NCBI GenBank assembly: GCA_964404605.1
Contig: CAYOKT010000002.1
Span: 1-64,000, forward strand
DNA length: 64,000 nt
Direction of reading: 5' to 3'
Origin: CAYOKT01 sp964404605
GTDB taxonomy: Bacteria > Electryoneota > Electryoneia > Electryoneales > Electryoneaceae
The position numbers and the translations under genes were made by a program. The notes under the pieces were generated by a model. It was not told the origin of the DNA. It saw only the letters and a program-made list of their open reading frames with translations, and ran no database searches. Below are positions 1-9,410 of this stretch, one piece after another (within the stretch, counting starts at the first letter, position 1; each line of letters opens with the position of its first letter).

Positions 1-887
1 TCCCGGTGGAAGTTCTCCTCCGCGCGGAGGGTGTTTTTCAGTAACATCGCAACGGTCATCGGTCCGACGCCGCCGGGCACGGGAGTGATCAGCGATGCCT
101 TCTCCTTCACCGCTTCGAAGTCCACGTCCCCGACGAGGCGGTAGCCTCGTTTCGCCGTGGGGTCCTCCACGCGGTTGACCCCGACATCGATCACCACCGC
201 GCCGTCCTTGACCATCTCCGCGGTGACGAAACGCGGCCGTCCGATGGCGGCGATCAGGATGTCCGCCCTGCGGGCGTGCCCCTCCAGGTCCACCGTGCGG
301 CTGTGGCAGATGGTCACCGTCGCGTTCCCCCCTTTCGCCTTGCGCGCGAGGAGCAGCGCCATCGGCATCCCGACGATATGGCTGCGGCCGAGGACCACGG
401 CGTGCCTGCCCGCCGGGTCCACACCGTAGCGCTGCAGGAGTTCGATCACCCCGAGGGGGGTGCAGGGGACGAATTCGAGCCGGCCCTGGGCGAGGCGGCC
501 GACATTGTAGGGGTGGAACCCGTCCACGTCCTTCCGCGGGTCGATGGCGCGCACCACCTCGTCCTCGTCGAGGCCGTCCGGCAGCGGCGACTGCACCAGC
601 AGGCCGTGATACCGTTCGTCCGCGTTGATCTCCCGCACCCGCCGGAGCAGGGCGCCTTGAGTGATCGTCCCCGGCAGGTTGTCGATCAGCGAGAGGATGC
701 CGGTCTCTTCGCACGCCTTCCGCTTCATGTTGACATAAACCTTCGATGCGGGGTTGTCCCCGACGAGGATCAGCGCGAGGCCGGGCCGGCGGTTTTCCCC
801 GGCGCGCCTCTCCACCTCCTGTTTCACCTCCCCGCGAATGGCCGCCGCCACCACCTTGCCGTCGATGATACGTCCCCGTTCAGTCAT
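1..887 (-). CDS. folD: Bifunctional methylenetetrahydrofolate dehydrogenase/cyclohydrolase FolD (C-terminus cut by window edge)
   Basis: Cytosolic one-carbon enzyme that converts 5,10-methylene-THF to 10-formyl-THF with NADP. Translation from the ATG at 887 gives MTERGRIIDGKVVAA, then the substrate-site stretch with SKVYVNMKRKACEE (a YxxxK-type motif), the QSPLPDGLDEDEV segment, the nucleotide-binding GRSHIVGMP, and near the window edge the family signature TPVPGGVGPMTVAML. Only a few C-terminal residues appear to be missing. The start overlaps the end of the upstream glycosyltransferase by 8 nt (ATGACTGA type), which implies translational coupling. Identification is secure from the motifs and their order. 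Confidence 0.96.
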   Translation of the reverse strand, partial: MTERGRIIDGKVVAAAIRGEVKQEVERRAGENRRPGLALILVGDNPASKVYVNMKRKACEETGILSLIDNLPGTITQGALLRRVREINADERYHGLLVQSPLPDGLDEDEVVRAIDPRKDVDGFHPYNVGRLAQGRLEFVPCTPLGVIELLQRYGVDPAGRHAVVLGRSHIVGMPMALLLARKAKGGNATVTICHSRTVDLEGHARRADILIAAIGRPRFVTAEMVKDGAVVIDVGVNRVEDPTAKRGYRLVGDVDFEAVKEKASLITPVPGGVGPMTVAMLLKNTLRAEENFHR

Positions 888-1854
888 CCTCGCTCACTCC
901 CGCTTCGCTGAAATGTCTCGAGTACAAGTAGAACAACATGAAATCGAACACCATGTCCGGCCAGGGGAAACGCGGCGCAAGATTCGTCAGAAAGCGGAAG
1001 AGGCCGTAGAGTTCACCCCGGTTCAGGAGCTGCACCGTTGCTCGCCGGAACGCTTCTCCGGGCCCGCACTTTTCGCACGGGGGTCGCAGTGCATCCAGCG
1101 AGAGCAGGCGCTCCGCTTCCGGGTAGCGGCGCAGCAACTCCGGGACGACCTCCCGCCCGTAGCGGAGGTAGTTCCGCTCGATATCGGCCCAGGAGCGTTG
1201 ATGGAGATGCCACGCCCAGGCGCGGGGCTCGTAGAGGAAGCGCGCGCCCATCTCCTCGAGCCGCAGCCCGAGTTCGAGGTCTTCCCCGCCCCACCCCCGG
1301 AACCTCTCATCGAACCCGCCGCATTGCTCCAGCCAACTGCGCGGCAGCGCGGAATTGGCGGAGGTGAAGTACTTGCCGGGGATAGCGCACCCCGGTTCGC
1401 ACTTCGCCGCGCCCCGTGAGTGGAGGTACTCGAGGAAAGCGGTCCGCGGCAGCGCAGGGTGGGGATACCACCGACCGACGATCACCGCACCGGTCTCCCG
1501 CACACCCCGAACGAGCATCTCCAGCCAGACAGGGTTCGGCTCCATGTCGGCGTCGACCAAGGCGATGACCCCGCCCCTGGCCTTTTTCAGGGCCATGTTC
1601 CGTGCGCCCGCCCGCCCCCGGTGCTTTTTTGCAATGATGGGCCGAATCCAGGGCTCGTCGACCCCATCGCCGGTCATCCAGGCGGGCGGGCCGCCCGGGC
1701 TGGCGTCATCGACAGGGATCCATTCGAAGTTGCCGGAGCCGAAACTCTGCGCCGCCAGGCACGCGCGCAACCGTTCCAGCAGGTCGGGCCTGCCACGGTG
1801 AGCGGTGATGACGCTTGCGGCGGGACGGCGGGCGGACGGACGGCTGGAGGACAT
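880..1854 (-). CDS. Family 2 glycosyltransferase with C-terminal galactosyltransferase-like segment
   Basis: Predicted cytosolic or membrane-associated GT-A fold sugar transferase, 324 aa. The N-terminus carries a Rossmann-like start (ASVITAHRGRPDLLERL), the metal-binding DAD in ALVDADMEPNP, and a C-terminal GGFDERFRGWGGEDLELGLR segment typical of the second conserved block in this class, where the ED pair supplies the catalytic base. The acceptor and donor sugar cannot be read from sequence. The ATG at 1854 follows a good Shine-Dalgarno (GAGGAAGGA). It lies 40 nt after galT, in the same train as a GH57 branching enzyme, so a role in glycan or glycoconjugate synthesis is plausible but inferred. 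Confidence 0.85.
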   Translation of the reverse strand: MSSSRPSARRPAASVITAHRGRPDLLERLRACLAAQSFGSGNFEWIPVDDASPGGPPAWMTGDGVDEPWIRPIIAKKHRGRAGARNMALKKARGGVIALVDADMEPNPVWLEMLVRGVRETGAVIVGRWYPHPALPRTAFLEYLHSRGAAKCEPGCAIPGKYFTSANSALPRSWLEQCGGFDERFRGWGGEDLELGLRLEEMGARFLYEPRAWAWHLHQRSWADIERNYLRYGREVVPELLRRYPEAERLLSLDALRPPCEKCGPGEAFRRATVQLLNRGELYGLFRFLTNLAPRFPWPDMVFDFMLFYLYSRHFSEAGVSEDD

Positions 1855-1894
1855 TCCTTCCTCGATTCGGCTCAGTGCGCGGTGGCGGGCGGCA

Positions 1895-2926
1895 TCAGAG
1901 CGCCACGTCGCGCAGTATCTCCGCCGCCAGTTCGGGGGGAGTGGAGTTGATGAACAGGCCCGTCCCCCATTCGAACCCCGCGACCTGGCTCACACGCGGG
2001 ATGATTTCCAGGTGCCAGTGCCAGTCGTACCGCAGGGTCTGCCAGTGGTTGGCGCGCGGGGAAAAGCTCTCCGTGTTCGGCGCGGTGTGAAGCATGAAGT
2101 TGTAGGGCGGGTTCTTCAGGACCGCCTTCAGCCGCTGCAGCACCTCCTGCAAGGCCGCCATGAAGGCCGCCAGGTCCTCCGGTGCGATTTCGCGGAAATC
2201 ATGCTGGTGGTACCGCGGCAGCAGCCAGATTTCGTAGGGGAACCGGCTGGCATACGGACAGAAGGCGACAAAACGTTCCGTTTCGAGGACGATGCGCTCG
2301 CGGTCCGACAGCTCCTGCGCGATGATGTCGCAGAAGAGGCAGCGCTCCTTGAGGTTGAAATGGGAACGCGCCGATTCCAGCTCGAGGGAGATGACGAGCG
2401 GGGTCACGGGCAGGGCGACGATCTGCGAATGGGGGTGCGCGAGGGAGGCACCGGCATCGCGACCGTGATTCTTGAAGACGAGCACGTAGCGGAAGCGCCG
2501 GTCGCGCATCAGGTCGATGAGGCGGTCACGGTAGATCCCGCCGAGCGCGGTCGCATGGTCCGGCGGCAGCAGGGAGATGTCGAGGTCCGCATCCGGCGTC
2601 TCGATGACGATTTCGTGGGCTCCCACGCCGTTCATCTCGTCGTAGAGACCGACACCCCTCCGGTCCGGGTTGCCCTCGATGCGCAGGGCCGGGTACTTGT
2701 TCGGCACGACACGCACCAGCCAGCCCGGTGAGTCCGGCTTTCCCCCTCCCGGCCGGAACGCTGCCACCTCCTTCGGGGTCAACCCCTCGTTTCCCTCGGA
2801 AAAGGGGTTTTTCGCGGGGTCCGGCGGCTTCTCCTCCACGGTGGTGAAATCCGTGGGTCGAAGCGCCCGCCCCTTGGCGATCACCACCCAGCGTCGCTGG
2901 ATCGGATCATGTCGCATCTCGGGCAT
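1895..2926 (-). CDS. galT: Galactose-1-phosphate uridylyltransferase
   Basis: Leloir-pathway HIT-superfamily enzyme that exchanges UMP between UDP-glucose and galactose-1-phosphate. The sequence opens MPEMRHDPIQRRWVVIAKGR, has a zinc-site CLFCDII, the active-site SLAHPHSQIVALP (the second His of HPH is the nucleophile, near residue 166), and a C-terminal HWHLEIIPR metal site. Length of 343 aa matches the family. ATGs also occur at 2944 and 2929. I prefer 2926 because related proteins begin MPE and because the ten-G tract at 2931-2940 then lies at Shine-Dalgarno distance. A related sugar-1-phosphate uridylyl- or adenylyltransferase activity cannot be excluded. Confidence 0.9.
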   Translation of the reverse strand: MPEMRHDPIQRRWVVIAKGRALRPTDFTTVEEKPPDPAKNPFSEGNEGLTPKEVAAFRPGGGKPDSPGWLVRVVPNKYPALRIEGNPDRRGVGLYDEMNGVGAHEIVIETPDADLDISLLPPDHATALGGIYRDRLIDLMRDRRFRYVLVFKNHGRDAGASLAHPHSQIVALPVTPLVISLELESARSHFNLKERCLFCDIIAQELSDRERIVLETERFVAFCPYASRFPYEIWLLPRYHQHDFREIAPEDLAAFMAALQEVLQRLKAVLKNPPYNFMLHTAPNTESFSPRANHWQTLRYDWHWHLEIIPRVSQVAGFEWGTGLFINSTPPELAAEILRDVAL

Positions 2927-2930
2927 CATT

Positions 2931-2940
2931 CCCCCCCCCC
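2931..2940 (-). promoter_or_regulatory. Ten-G homopolymer in the galT ribosome-binding position
   Basis: The minus strand carries ten consecutive G residues ending 4-5 nt before the preferred galT ATG (2926) and between alternative in-frame ATGs at 2944 and 2929. It is the only Shine-Dalgarno-like sequence there. A homopolymer of this length is prone to slippage, so its length may vary between cells or be an assembly error. Confidence 0.6.
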
Positions 2941-2942
2941 GC

Positions 2943-2964
2943 ATTGGATCGATTCAGGTGAACC
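2943..2964. repeat. Dispersed dyad motif, copy 1 (galT upstream)
   Basis: Contains GATTCAGGTGAACC preceded by ATTGGATC on the plus strand. The same layout (ATTGG, three bases, then the dyad GATTCASSTGAATC) recurs at 42545 and, inverted, at 42787-42808, with a weaker copy at 22836. It lies between the GH57 stop and galT. On the galT strand it reads TGAATCGATCCAATG just before the start codon, in the same orientation as the copy before the YggS-type gene. Confidence 0.5.
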
Positions 2965-2970
2965 TGTCCG

Positions 2971-4689
2971 CTAGGCCCAGCTCTTCGGATCGATCTCGGC
3001 GAACAGGCTGTCACGCCGCTCGATGTTTTCAAGCCGCTCGAGATCCTCGCTCCGCAGCGACTCCCCCCCGACGAGTCTTTCGAACAGGTCGCGCAGGAGG
3101 TCGAAGTCCTCCTGGTGGCGGCGGAAACGCAATTCGGCGTAATCCCGCGCCGCCACGGTGCTGATCAGGAACTGCCAGTCGCTCGATTCCATCAGCAGCA
3201 GCTCCCGGGCGAGCTGGCGGAGCACCCGGCCCGCCTCGCCGCCCGCATCGCCGTGTTCGCGAGCGAGGCGGGTCATCTCCCGCTCCGCCTTGTGGATAAT
3301 CGGCCAGGTCCACTCGGTTTCGCTGTTGTACCAGATGTAGTGAAAGCCCCCCTCGCCCCAACTGCCTTCGGGCAGGGCGACCACCGGTGCCTGCCCCGCG
3401 TGTTCGATCATCTCGCCGCCGGTGGCGGGCAGGATTCCGGGCGTTTCATGCACCTTGCGAAGCACGCGCTCCAGCCAACCCGGCCCCTCGAACCACCAGT
3501 GCCCGAAGAGTTCCGTGTCGAAGGGGCTGACCACCAACCGTTGCGCCGGGGGGATGGTGTCGTTTTCGCGCAGGACCCCGGCGAGCAGGTTCACGAAATG
3601 GTCCGAGTTCTCCTCCAGCCGGCCGTCGATCTTCCCGAGGACATACTCCTCCTTCTCGCCGAGGTCGGCCTGGGCCCGTGTCACACGCCAGTAGCGGTGC
3701 CCGCCCGGGAAGTGCTTCTTGTGGAAATCGAGGTAGTTGCCGTCTCCCGGGTACCCCCATTCGCCGGACCACACCTGCAGGCTGGTGGTCGGGTCACGGG
3801 TGAGGATGCCCACGGGGTCACCGCGGCCGGGAGTCTTGTCGATCCAGTACACCCGGTAGGGCGTTTTTTCGATATCCTCTTCCCGCACCCGTTCGCGGGT
3901 CTCGGCCGATGCCTGGTCCCAGAGCTGCTGCAAGCCCTCGAAACGATCGAGGTACACCCCGATCGCCTTGCCTCCCTTCAGCAGGTGGGTATCGACGATG
4001 AAGAAGCGGATGCCGTACTTCTGGAGGAAGTACTCGATGCCCTTTCGGTCGAACCCCTCCCTCTCCGGTTCGGCGGGGCTGACCCAGTGGTACCCGGGGC
4101 GGTAGGCGCATTCCGGCAGCCAGATCCCCTTCGGGTCGCGTCCGAAGTGCTTGCGGTAGGTCTCCACGCCGACCCGGATCTGCGCCTCGACCGCCTCGTC
4201 GGTTCCGAGGAGCGGCAGGTAGCCGTGGGTTGCGGCGCAGGTGATGATCTCGATCGCCCCCGCCTCCTGCAGTTCCGCGAACTGCCCGATCAGGTCCCGG
4301 TTCCACTCCTCGTAATCGCGTTCGAGGTCCCGGTAGGTATCGACCCAGAACCGTGCCACGGCGGCGAGATTCTCCCGGCCCTCGGCGGCGAACCGCTCCG
4401 CGTCCTTTTCCGCCGCCTCACGCTTGCGCTGAAGGTAGGCGGGAAAGTCTTCCTTGAAAGTGGGGTCCGCGAGTTGTTCGGCGAGCACGGGGGTGATCCC
4501 AAGGGTGACCGCGAGCCTCACCCCCTCCCCGTGCAGCCTGCGAAAAACGCGCAGGAGAGGGATATAGGTTTCCGCGGCGGCCTCGTGCAGCCACTCCATG
4601 CCGTGCGGCCAGCGGCCGTGGGACAGCACGTAGGGCAGATGGGAATGAAGGACGAAGGTGAATCGTCCCAGCGTGTTCTCAGGGTTCAT
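2971..4689 (-). CDS. GH57 family 1,4-alpha-glucan branching enzyme (DUF1957-type)
   Basis: Predicted cytosolic glucan-branching enzyme of glycoside hydrolase family 57, 572 aa. It starts with the family hallmark RFTFVLHSHLPYVLSHGRWPHG, has the nucleophile Glu193 in WLPECAYRP, and the acid/base Asp391 in SPFDTELFGHWWFEGP, followed by the C-terminal helical domain typical of the TTHA1902/TK1436-like branching enzymes. Amylase or 4-alpha-glucanotransferase GH57 members differ in the regions flanking these motifs, so branching is the best call, not proven. It lies 51 nt after nadC and 44 nt before galT, consistent with glycogen-like storage metabolism alongside pgi and PFK elsewhere in the window. 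Confidence 0.88.
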   Translation of the reverse strand: MNPENTLGRFTFVLHSHLPYVLSHGRWPHGMEWLHEAAAETYIPLLRVFRRLHGEGVRLAVTLGITPVLAEQLADPTFKEDFPAYLQRKREAAEKDAERFAAEGRENLAAVARFWVDTYRDLERDYEEWNRDLIGQFAELQEAGAIEIITCAATHGYLPLLGTDEAVEAQIRVGVETYRKHFGRDPKGIWLPECAYRPGYHWVSPAEPEREGFDRKGIEYFLQKYGIRFFIVDTHLLKGGKAIGVYLDRFEGLQQLWDQASAETRERVREEDIEKTPYRVYWIDKTPGRGDPVGILTRDPTTSLQVWSGEWGYPGDGNYLDFHKKHFPGGHRYWRVTRAQADLGEKEEYVLGKIDGRLEENSDHFVNLLAGVLRENDTIPPAQRLVVSPFDTELFGHWWFEGPGWLERVLRKVHETPGILPATGGEMIEHAGQAPVVALPEGSWGEGGFHYIWYNSETEWTWPIIHKAEREMTRLAREHGDAGGEAGRVLRQLARELLLMESSDWQFLISTVAARDYAELRFRRHQEDFDLLRDLFERLVGGESLRSEDLERLENIERRDSLFAEIDPKSWA

Positions 4690-4740
4690 GCCGGTATTCC
4701 AATACGTTACGATCTCTTCAGGATGCCATTCCCGTCCGGA

Positions 4741-5622
4741 TCACCCGTCACTGGTTTCACGCACCAGCAGCGACAGGTCGAGGGGGCGGGCGGAATGAGT
4801 CAATGCCCCGAGGGAGATGCGATCCACCCCGGTGGCCGCGACATCGGCCAGGTTTTCGAGTGTAATCCCGCCGGAAGCCTCCAGCGCGCACCGCCCGGCG
4901 GTGAACGCGACGGCTTCACGCAGCTCCTCGAGGGAAAAATTGTCGAGGAGCACCTGGTCCGGGCCCTCCCTCAGGGCTTCACGCAGTTCATCGAGGTTTG
5001 TCACCTCGATTTCGATCGCTGCGCCCTCCGCCCCCTTTTCACTCCTCCGCCACGATTTCGCCGCCCGCAACGCCCCGGCTACACCTCCCGCGGCGCGGAT
5101 GTGGTTCTCCTTGATCAGAAAAGCGTCATGCAGGCCGAGGCGGTGGTTCTCCGCCCCGCCGGTGCGTACGGCGTACTTCTCCGCCAGCCGCCACCCGGGG
5201 TGGGTCTTTCTCGTATCGTAGACCTTTGCCTTCGTCCCCCGGACCAGTTCCGCGGCCCTCGAAGCGACTGTCGCGATCCCGGAGAGGTGCGCCAGGCCGT
5301 TGAGCGCGGGCCGTTCGCTGATGAGAATCCCGCGCAGGGGGCCGGTGACCTCGGCGATGACACCGCCCGCATCCACCCTGTCGCCGTCGCGGAGAAAGAA
5401 CCTCCACTCCGCCGGGGGGTCCGCGCGGCGGCCGCACTCCACGGCCCAGTCGATCCCGGCGAGGACCCCCGCTTGCCGCGCGATCAGCTCAGCCCGCCCG
5501 TGGAGGCCGGAAGGTACGGTCGCCAGGGAGGTGATGTCACCCCGCCGCCCGAGGTCTTCGGCGAGCGCCTCGTCGACATGGCGCTCGATCCACTCCCGCC
5601 CTGCCGCTTCGATCAATCCCAT
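4741..5622 (-). CDS. nadC: Nicotinate-nucleotide pyrophosphorylase (carboxylating), quinolinate phosphoribosyltransferase
   Basis: De novo NAD synthesis enzyme that makes nicotinate mononucleotide from quinolinate and PRPP with loss of CO2. Landmarks are ALAEDLGRRGDIT near the N-terminus, ERPALNGLAHLSGIAT, the active-site DTRKTHPGWRLAEKYAVRTG, and ASGGITLENLADVAATGVD with SLGALTHS at the phosphate-binding barrel end. With the ATG at 5622 the protein has 293 aa. This start has GGGAG at good spacing and aligns with the usual MGL-type N-terminus. An ATG at 5652 would add ten residues. nadA and nadB are not in the window. Confidence 0.95.
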   Translation of the reverse strand: MGLIEAAGREWIERHVDEALAEDLGRRGDITSLATVPSGLHGRAELIARQAGVLAGIDWAVECGRRADPPAEWRFFLRDGDRVDAGGVIAEVTGPLRGILISERPALNGLAHLSGIATVASRAAELVRGTKAKVYDTRKTHPGWRLAEKYAVRTGGAENHRLGLHDAFLIKENHIRAAGGVAGALRAAKSWRRSEKGAEGAAIEIEVTNLDELREALREGPDQVLLDNFSLEELREAVAFTAGRCALEASGGITLENLADVAATGVDRISLGALTHSARPLDLSLLVRETSDG

Positions 5623-5699
5623 CGCGCTCCCGCCTCTCCCCGGTCCGTTCATTTCACCCTGTTTTCGCGGTTCGTGTGAAAGACAACCCGTGGAGCCCG

Positions 5700-8600
5700 T
5701 CAACCCCGCGATTTGCCCGCCTCCGCGTGGAGCCGTTCGATCTGCTCCTGAGCCTTGCGCCCGAAGGGGCTGCCGAGACCCTCGCGGCCGACGATCTCCC
5801 TGTACATCTCCTCGGCCTTGCCGGGCTGTCCCAGCTTCTCGAAGCAGCGGCCGGCGCTGTAGATCGCGGTGATCGCCCATTGCAACTTTGTCCGCTTGCC
5901 GAGGTAATCGACCTTCTTGTACTCGATGATCGCCTCGGCATAACGCCCCTGCTTCTCGAGCGCCTCGCCGATATAGTACTGCGCCGCCGCCTCCTGTTCC
6001 ACGTTCGCCAGGGGTTTGAGCGCACGGTACTGCGCAATCGCGAGATCATACTGCTCCATCTCGAGGTAGAGCAGCCCGATGTCCATCTTCCGCTGGAAGG
6101 CATCCTCGGCATCCGGGAACCGCTCGAGGTATCCCTTGATCGCCCTCAGCGCCCCGGCGTAGAAACCGGCCTGCTTGTACGCCTGGATCAGGTTCCGGTA
6201 GACGTACGGCCACATCGCCTTCCAGCGATCGTTGGCGAGAATCCGTTCGTAGTACGCCACCCCGTCGAGCACATTGCCGTTCTTGACCAGCTCGTTGCCG
6301 AGGGTCCACCAGACCTGCCCGAGAATCGAACTCTCCGGGTATTCATCCGGCAGGGCGGTCAGCAGTTTCATCCCCTCGTCGTAGAGGTTGCGGGTAAGGT
6401 AATCGCGACCGAGCTCGTACTTCGCCTCGACCACCCAACTCGTCTTCCTGTATTTACGGAGAACCGTCTTGTACGCCTTCTCCGCCTCCGGCCAATTCTT
6501 CCGCCGGGAGTACCAGCGCCCCTTCTCCACGAAGAAACGGGCGGTGGATTCATCGAGGTCGTCACGATCCTTGAACCGCTTCCGCAGTCCGGACGCCTCT
6601 TCCCTCGCCTCCTCCAGCTTTCCCACCCGGTAGAGACACACCGTGGCGAGCTGGGAATACTCGAACGCCGTGTCCTCGTCCGCCGTCCAGAGGACAACTT
6701 CGAGGGCGAAGGAGCGGGCTTTTTCGTATTTGCGCGCCTGCATCATCAGACGATTGCTCACCCGCCGGGCCTGGTCGAGATTCTCCCCGTCCTTCCCATG
6801 CTCCAGCAGCCACCGGTATTCGCGCAGGGCATCTTCCGGCTCACGCCGCGCCAAGAAGAGATCGGCCAGGTGACGGTGGGAAAATTCCGCGAATTCCCCC
6901 GCCGGGTGGTAGGCGAGGTACCGGCGGTACTCGGTGATCGAGCGCTTCGCCTCCCCGAGGGCTTCAAAGGCGCGGGCGAGCCAGGCGGAGTAGACATGGG
7001 TTCCCGCTTCGAGGGTCAGGATGCCCGGATCGCCGGGATCGTGCTCCCGTTGCAGGGCCTTGAACGCTTCCACGGCATCCCGCGCGCGCCCGGCGTTGAA
7101 CAGCAGCTTCGCGGTTTCACGCTTCATCTCCCCGGCGGCGGGGTGATAGAAGGCTTCCACCTGCAGGCGGCCGGCGAGGGTGAGCTTCTCGGTGTCCTCG
7201 AGGAGAGAGCTCCGCATCAGGTCAACCATCGCCTCGACATGGTACGGGTCCGGGGGCAGCTCGAGGAGCTGATGATAGCTCGCCAGCGCCTCCTCGCCCC
7301 GCCCGGCGTCCCGGTAGCGCCGGGCCAGAAGCAACAGCCCCTCGGCCCGTCCCGGCGCTTCGGGGTAACGGTCGCGCAGGGTCTCGAGGAACCAGGTCGC
7401 AGGGTCCGCCTCGGCCGAAAGAGTGTCGCCGGACAGGGTGTCCCGGGTCAATGTGTCGAGAAAGGCCTTCGCCAGCGCCAGGTAGACGGCGGGCGCACGG
7501 GGCGAGCCGGGGTAATCTGCGAGGAAACCCTGCCAGGCGCTTCTCGCGAGGCGGATCCTCTCCTCCCCCTGCAGGGCGGACAGCCGCAGGCGGATCATGC
7601 GGTAGGCGATCTCCCCGGCGACACCGGGGTCGGTCTCCCTCGCGGCGATCCCCTCCAAACGATGGAGCACCTCATCGACACCCGCGGAGAGCGACAGGGA
7701 GTCCCCCTCCCCCGGCCCGGCTGCGAGCCGTGCCACTTTCCATTCGCGCCAGATCGCTTCGACGAGATCGCGGCGGGCCTGTTTCACCCGTTCCGGCGGG
7801 GCCGTGGTGTCATCGAGTACCGACTGGAACTGGGCCTGGGCGGCGGCGAAGTTCTTGTAATCATTGAGGTAGATCTCGCCCAACCTGAGGGACAGCTCGC
7901 TCCGGTCGAGCCCGAGAGCGACCTCCGCCAGCAGCGAGGCGACCTTGGCCGCCGGGTCCGTCGTCCGGATGACGAAGCGCCTCAGCTCCTCCGCTTTCCT
8001 CCGGGCATCGACCGCCAGCGGGCTGAAAGGATACTTTTCCGCAAGCCGCTCCCACTCGGCGGCCGCGCTGTCCGCCTCCCCGAGCCGGAGCGAAGCCTCG
8101 GCCCGCAGTCCGGCCGCATCATCGACACGCGGAGAGGTAGGATAGGACCCCTCGAACCCCGCGAGCAGCTCGCGCGCTTTCCGGGGCCGGACCATCCGCA
8201 GCACCTCGGCGGCCCGGTAGCGGGACTGGGCCTTTTTTCCCGAATCGGGGAAGAGAGACTCGGCGGCGAGAAAGCTGCCGGCGGCCTTGTCCGCCCTGCC
8301 CGACCGGGCGAGAAGGTCGCCGGATCGCCAGGCGGCCGACGAGGCGAACGGACCACCTCCCTCCACCAGGGAGCGGTAGATCGCCAGGGCCTCTTCCACA
8401 GCGCCGAGTTTCTCCAGCGTCACCGCCTCTCGGAAGCGTACCGCGACATCGGACGTGTCAGCGGCCCGGTACGCCGAGAGGCTGCCCTCGAACTGTCCGA
8501 GCAGGAAGAGAACATCGCCGAGTCCGAGGTTCGCCGCGGCCGTGACGGCGCTGTCCTGCGAGCTTTCAAGCGCCTTTTGAAAAAGGTCCCTCGCTCCCTC

Positions 8601-9410
8601 GAGATCGCCGGCTTGAATCTTCCTGCGGCCGAGACGAGCGAGGGCGGCGGCCTGCTGGGGCAGCCCGGGATACCCCGCGATCAGCTCCTCCCAGACCGTT
8701 TCCGCCTCATCCTCCCGGCCCAGCCTGCTCAGCCACTCCCCCCGGTGGAAGAGCGCCTTCGCGGACAGCTCTTTATCGTCCGCCTTGAGCGCCACCTTCC
8801 CGGCCTCCACGACGGCGGCGTCCAACTCCCCCCGCCCGGCGAGGAGACGCGCCCAGAGCAGGCGCGCCGGCCACACCTGGGGCGATCCGGCGTACTGGTT
8901 GATGATCTGCTGCAAGGGGGATTCCGCGTCCTCCCAGCGCTCCCGGTCGACATAGATCCGGGCGGCCGCGAGCAGGGCCGCGGGGGCTTCATCCGAGTTC
9001 GGGCGAAAGACAGGGATCCTGAGCAGTGCGCGAGCGGTTTTCTCCTCGTCCCCCGCGGCGCGGTAGCAGTCCGCCACTCTCATCAACGCCCTGGGAGCCT
9101 GCGGCGAGTCGGGGAAATCGAGCGCCACCTGCTGAAACGCCGTGCGCGCCGCTGCGTACTCCCCGTCCGCGAAGCGCGCCTCCCCGATCAGCATCATCGC
9201 CTGCACCTTGTCGGGGCTGTCGGGGTTCGCATAGATATAGGCCTGCAGAGCCTCCGCCGCGAGGTCATACAGGCCGTCATCGTACAGCTTCTTCGCGTAG
9301 ATGAAATCGCTCTCCGAACCGCCGGCCTGGGCCCACGCGACCGGCACGGCCGCCGCTGCGACCAGGAGAACCGCGAGGGATCCGAGGGTTCGGTGGAACG
9401 GTCTGCTCAT
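5700..9410 (-). CDS. Large secreted tetratricopeptide-repeat protein
   Basis: A 1236-aa protein with a Sec signal peptide (LGSLAVLLVAAAAVPVAWA, cleavage expected after AWA) and TPR-like helical repeats along nearly the whole chain, for example DFIYAKKLYDDGLYDLAAEA, EYAAARTAFQQVALDFPDSP and ATVCLYRVGKLEEAREEA. Repeats with PDSP at the turn resemble the YbgF/BamD type found in periplasmic scaffolds. No catalytic domain is visible. The start overlaps the helicase stop (ATGA). A periplasmic scaffold or protein-interaction role is inferred and the partner is unknown. The very long repeat array is larger than ordinary BamD or YbgF proteins. Confidence 0.8.
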   Translation of the reverse strand: MSRPFHRTLGSLAVLLVAAAAVPVAWAQAGGSESDFIYAKKLYDDGLYDLAAEALQAYIYANPDSPDKVQAMMLIGEARFADGEYAAARTAFQQVALDFPDSPQAPRALMRVADCYRAAGDEEKTARALLRIPVFRPNSDEAPAALLAAARIYVDRERWEDAESPLQQIINQYAGSPQVWPARLLWARLLAGRGELDAAVVEAGKVALKADDKELSAKALFHRGEWLSRLGREDEAETVWEELIAGYPGLPQQAAALARLGRRKIQAGDLEGARDLFQKALESSQDSAVTAAANLGLGDVLFLLGQFEGSLSAYRAADTSDVAVRFREAVTLEKLGAVEEALAIYRSLVEGGGPFASSAAWRSGDLLARSGRADKAAGSFLAAESLFPDSGKKAQSRYRAAEVLRMVRPRKARELLAGFEGSYPTSPRVDDAAGLRAEASLRLGEADSAAAEWERLAEKYPFSPLAVDARRKAEELRRFVIRTTDPAAKVASLLAEVALGLDRSELSLRLGEIYLNDYKNFAAAQAQFQSVLDDTTAPPERVKQARRDLVEAIWREWKVARLAAGPGEGDSLSLSAGVDEVLHRLEGIAARETDPGVAGEIAYRMIRLRLSALQGEERIRLARSAWQGFLADYPGSPRAPAVYLALAKAFLDTLTRDTLSGDTLSAEADPATWFLETLRDRYPEAPGRAEGLLLLARRYRDAGRGEEALASYHQLLELPPDPYHVEAMVDLMRSSLLEDTEKLTLAGRLQVEAFYHPAAGEMKRETAKLLFNAGRARDAVEAFKALQREHDPGDPGILTLEAGTHVYSAWLARAFEALGEAKRSITEYRRYLAYHPAGEFAEFSHRHLADLFLARREPEDALREYRWLLEHGKDGENLDQARRVSNRLMMQARKYEKARSFALEVVLWTADEDTAFEYSQLATVCLYRVGKLEEAREEASGLRKRFKDRDDLDESTARFFVEKGRWYSRRKNWPEAEKAYKTVLRKYRKTSWVVEAKYELGRDYLTRNLYDEGMKLLTALPDEYPESSILGQVWWTLGNELVKNGNVLDGVAYYERILANDRWKAMWPYVYRNLIQAYKQAGFYAGALRAIKGYLERFPDAEDAFQRKMDIGLLYLEMEQYDLAIAQYRALKPLANVEQEAAAQYYIGEALEKQGRYAEAIIEYKKVDYLGKRTKLQWAITAIYSAGRCFEKLGQPGKAEEMYREIVGREGLGSPFGRKAQEQIERLHAEAGKSRG

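Noticed and set aside
3115..5679. 854-codon plus-strand frame opposite the GH57 and nadC genes
   Set aside because: It spans two real genes and the gap between them, which a true gene would not do.
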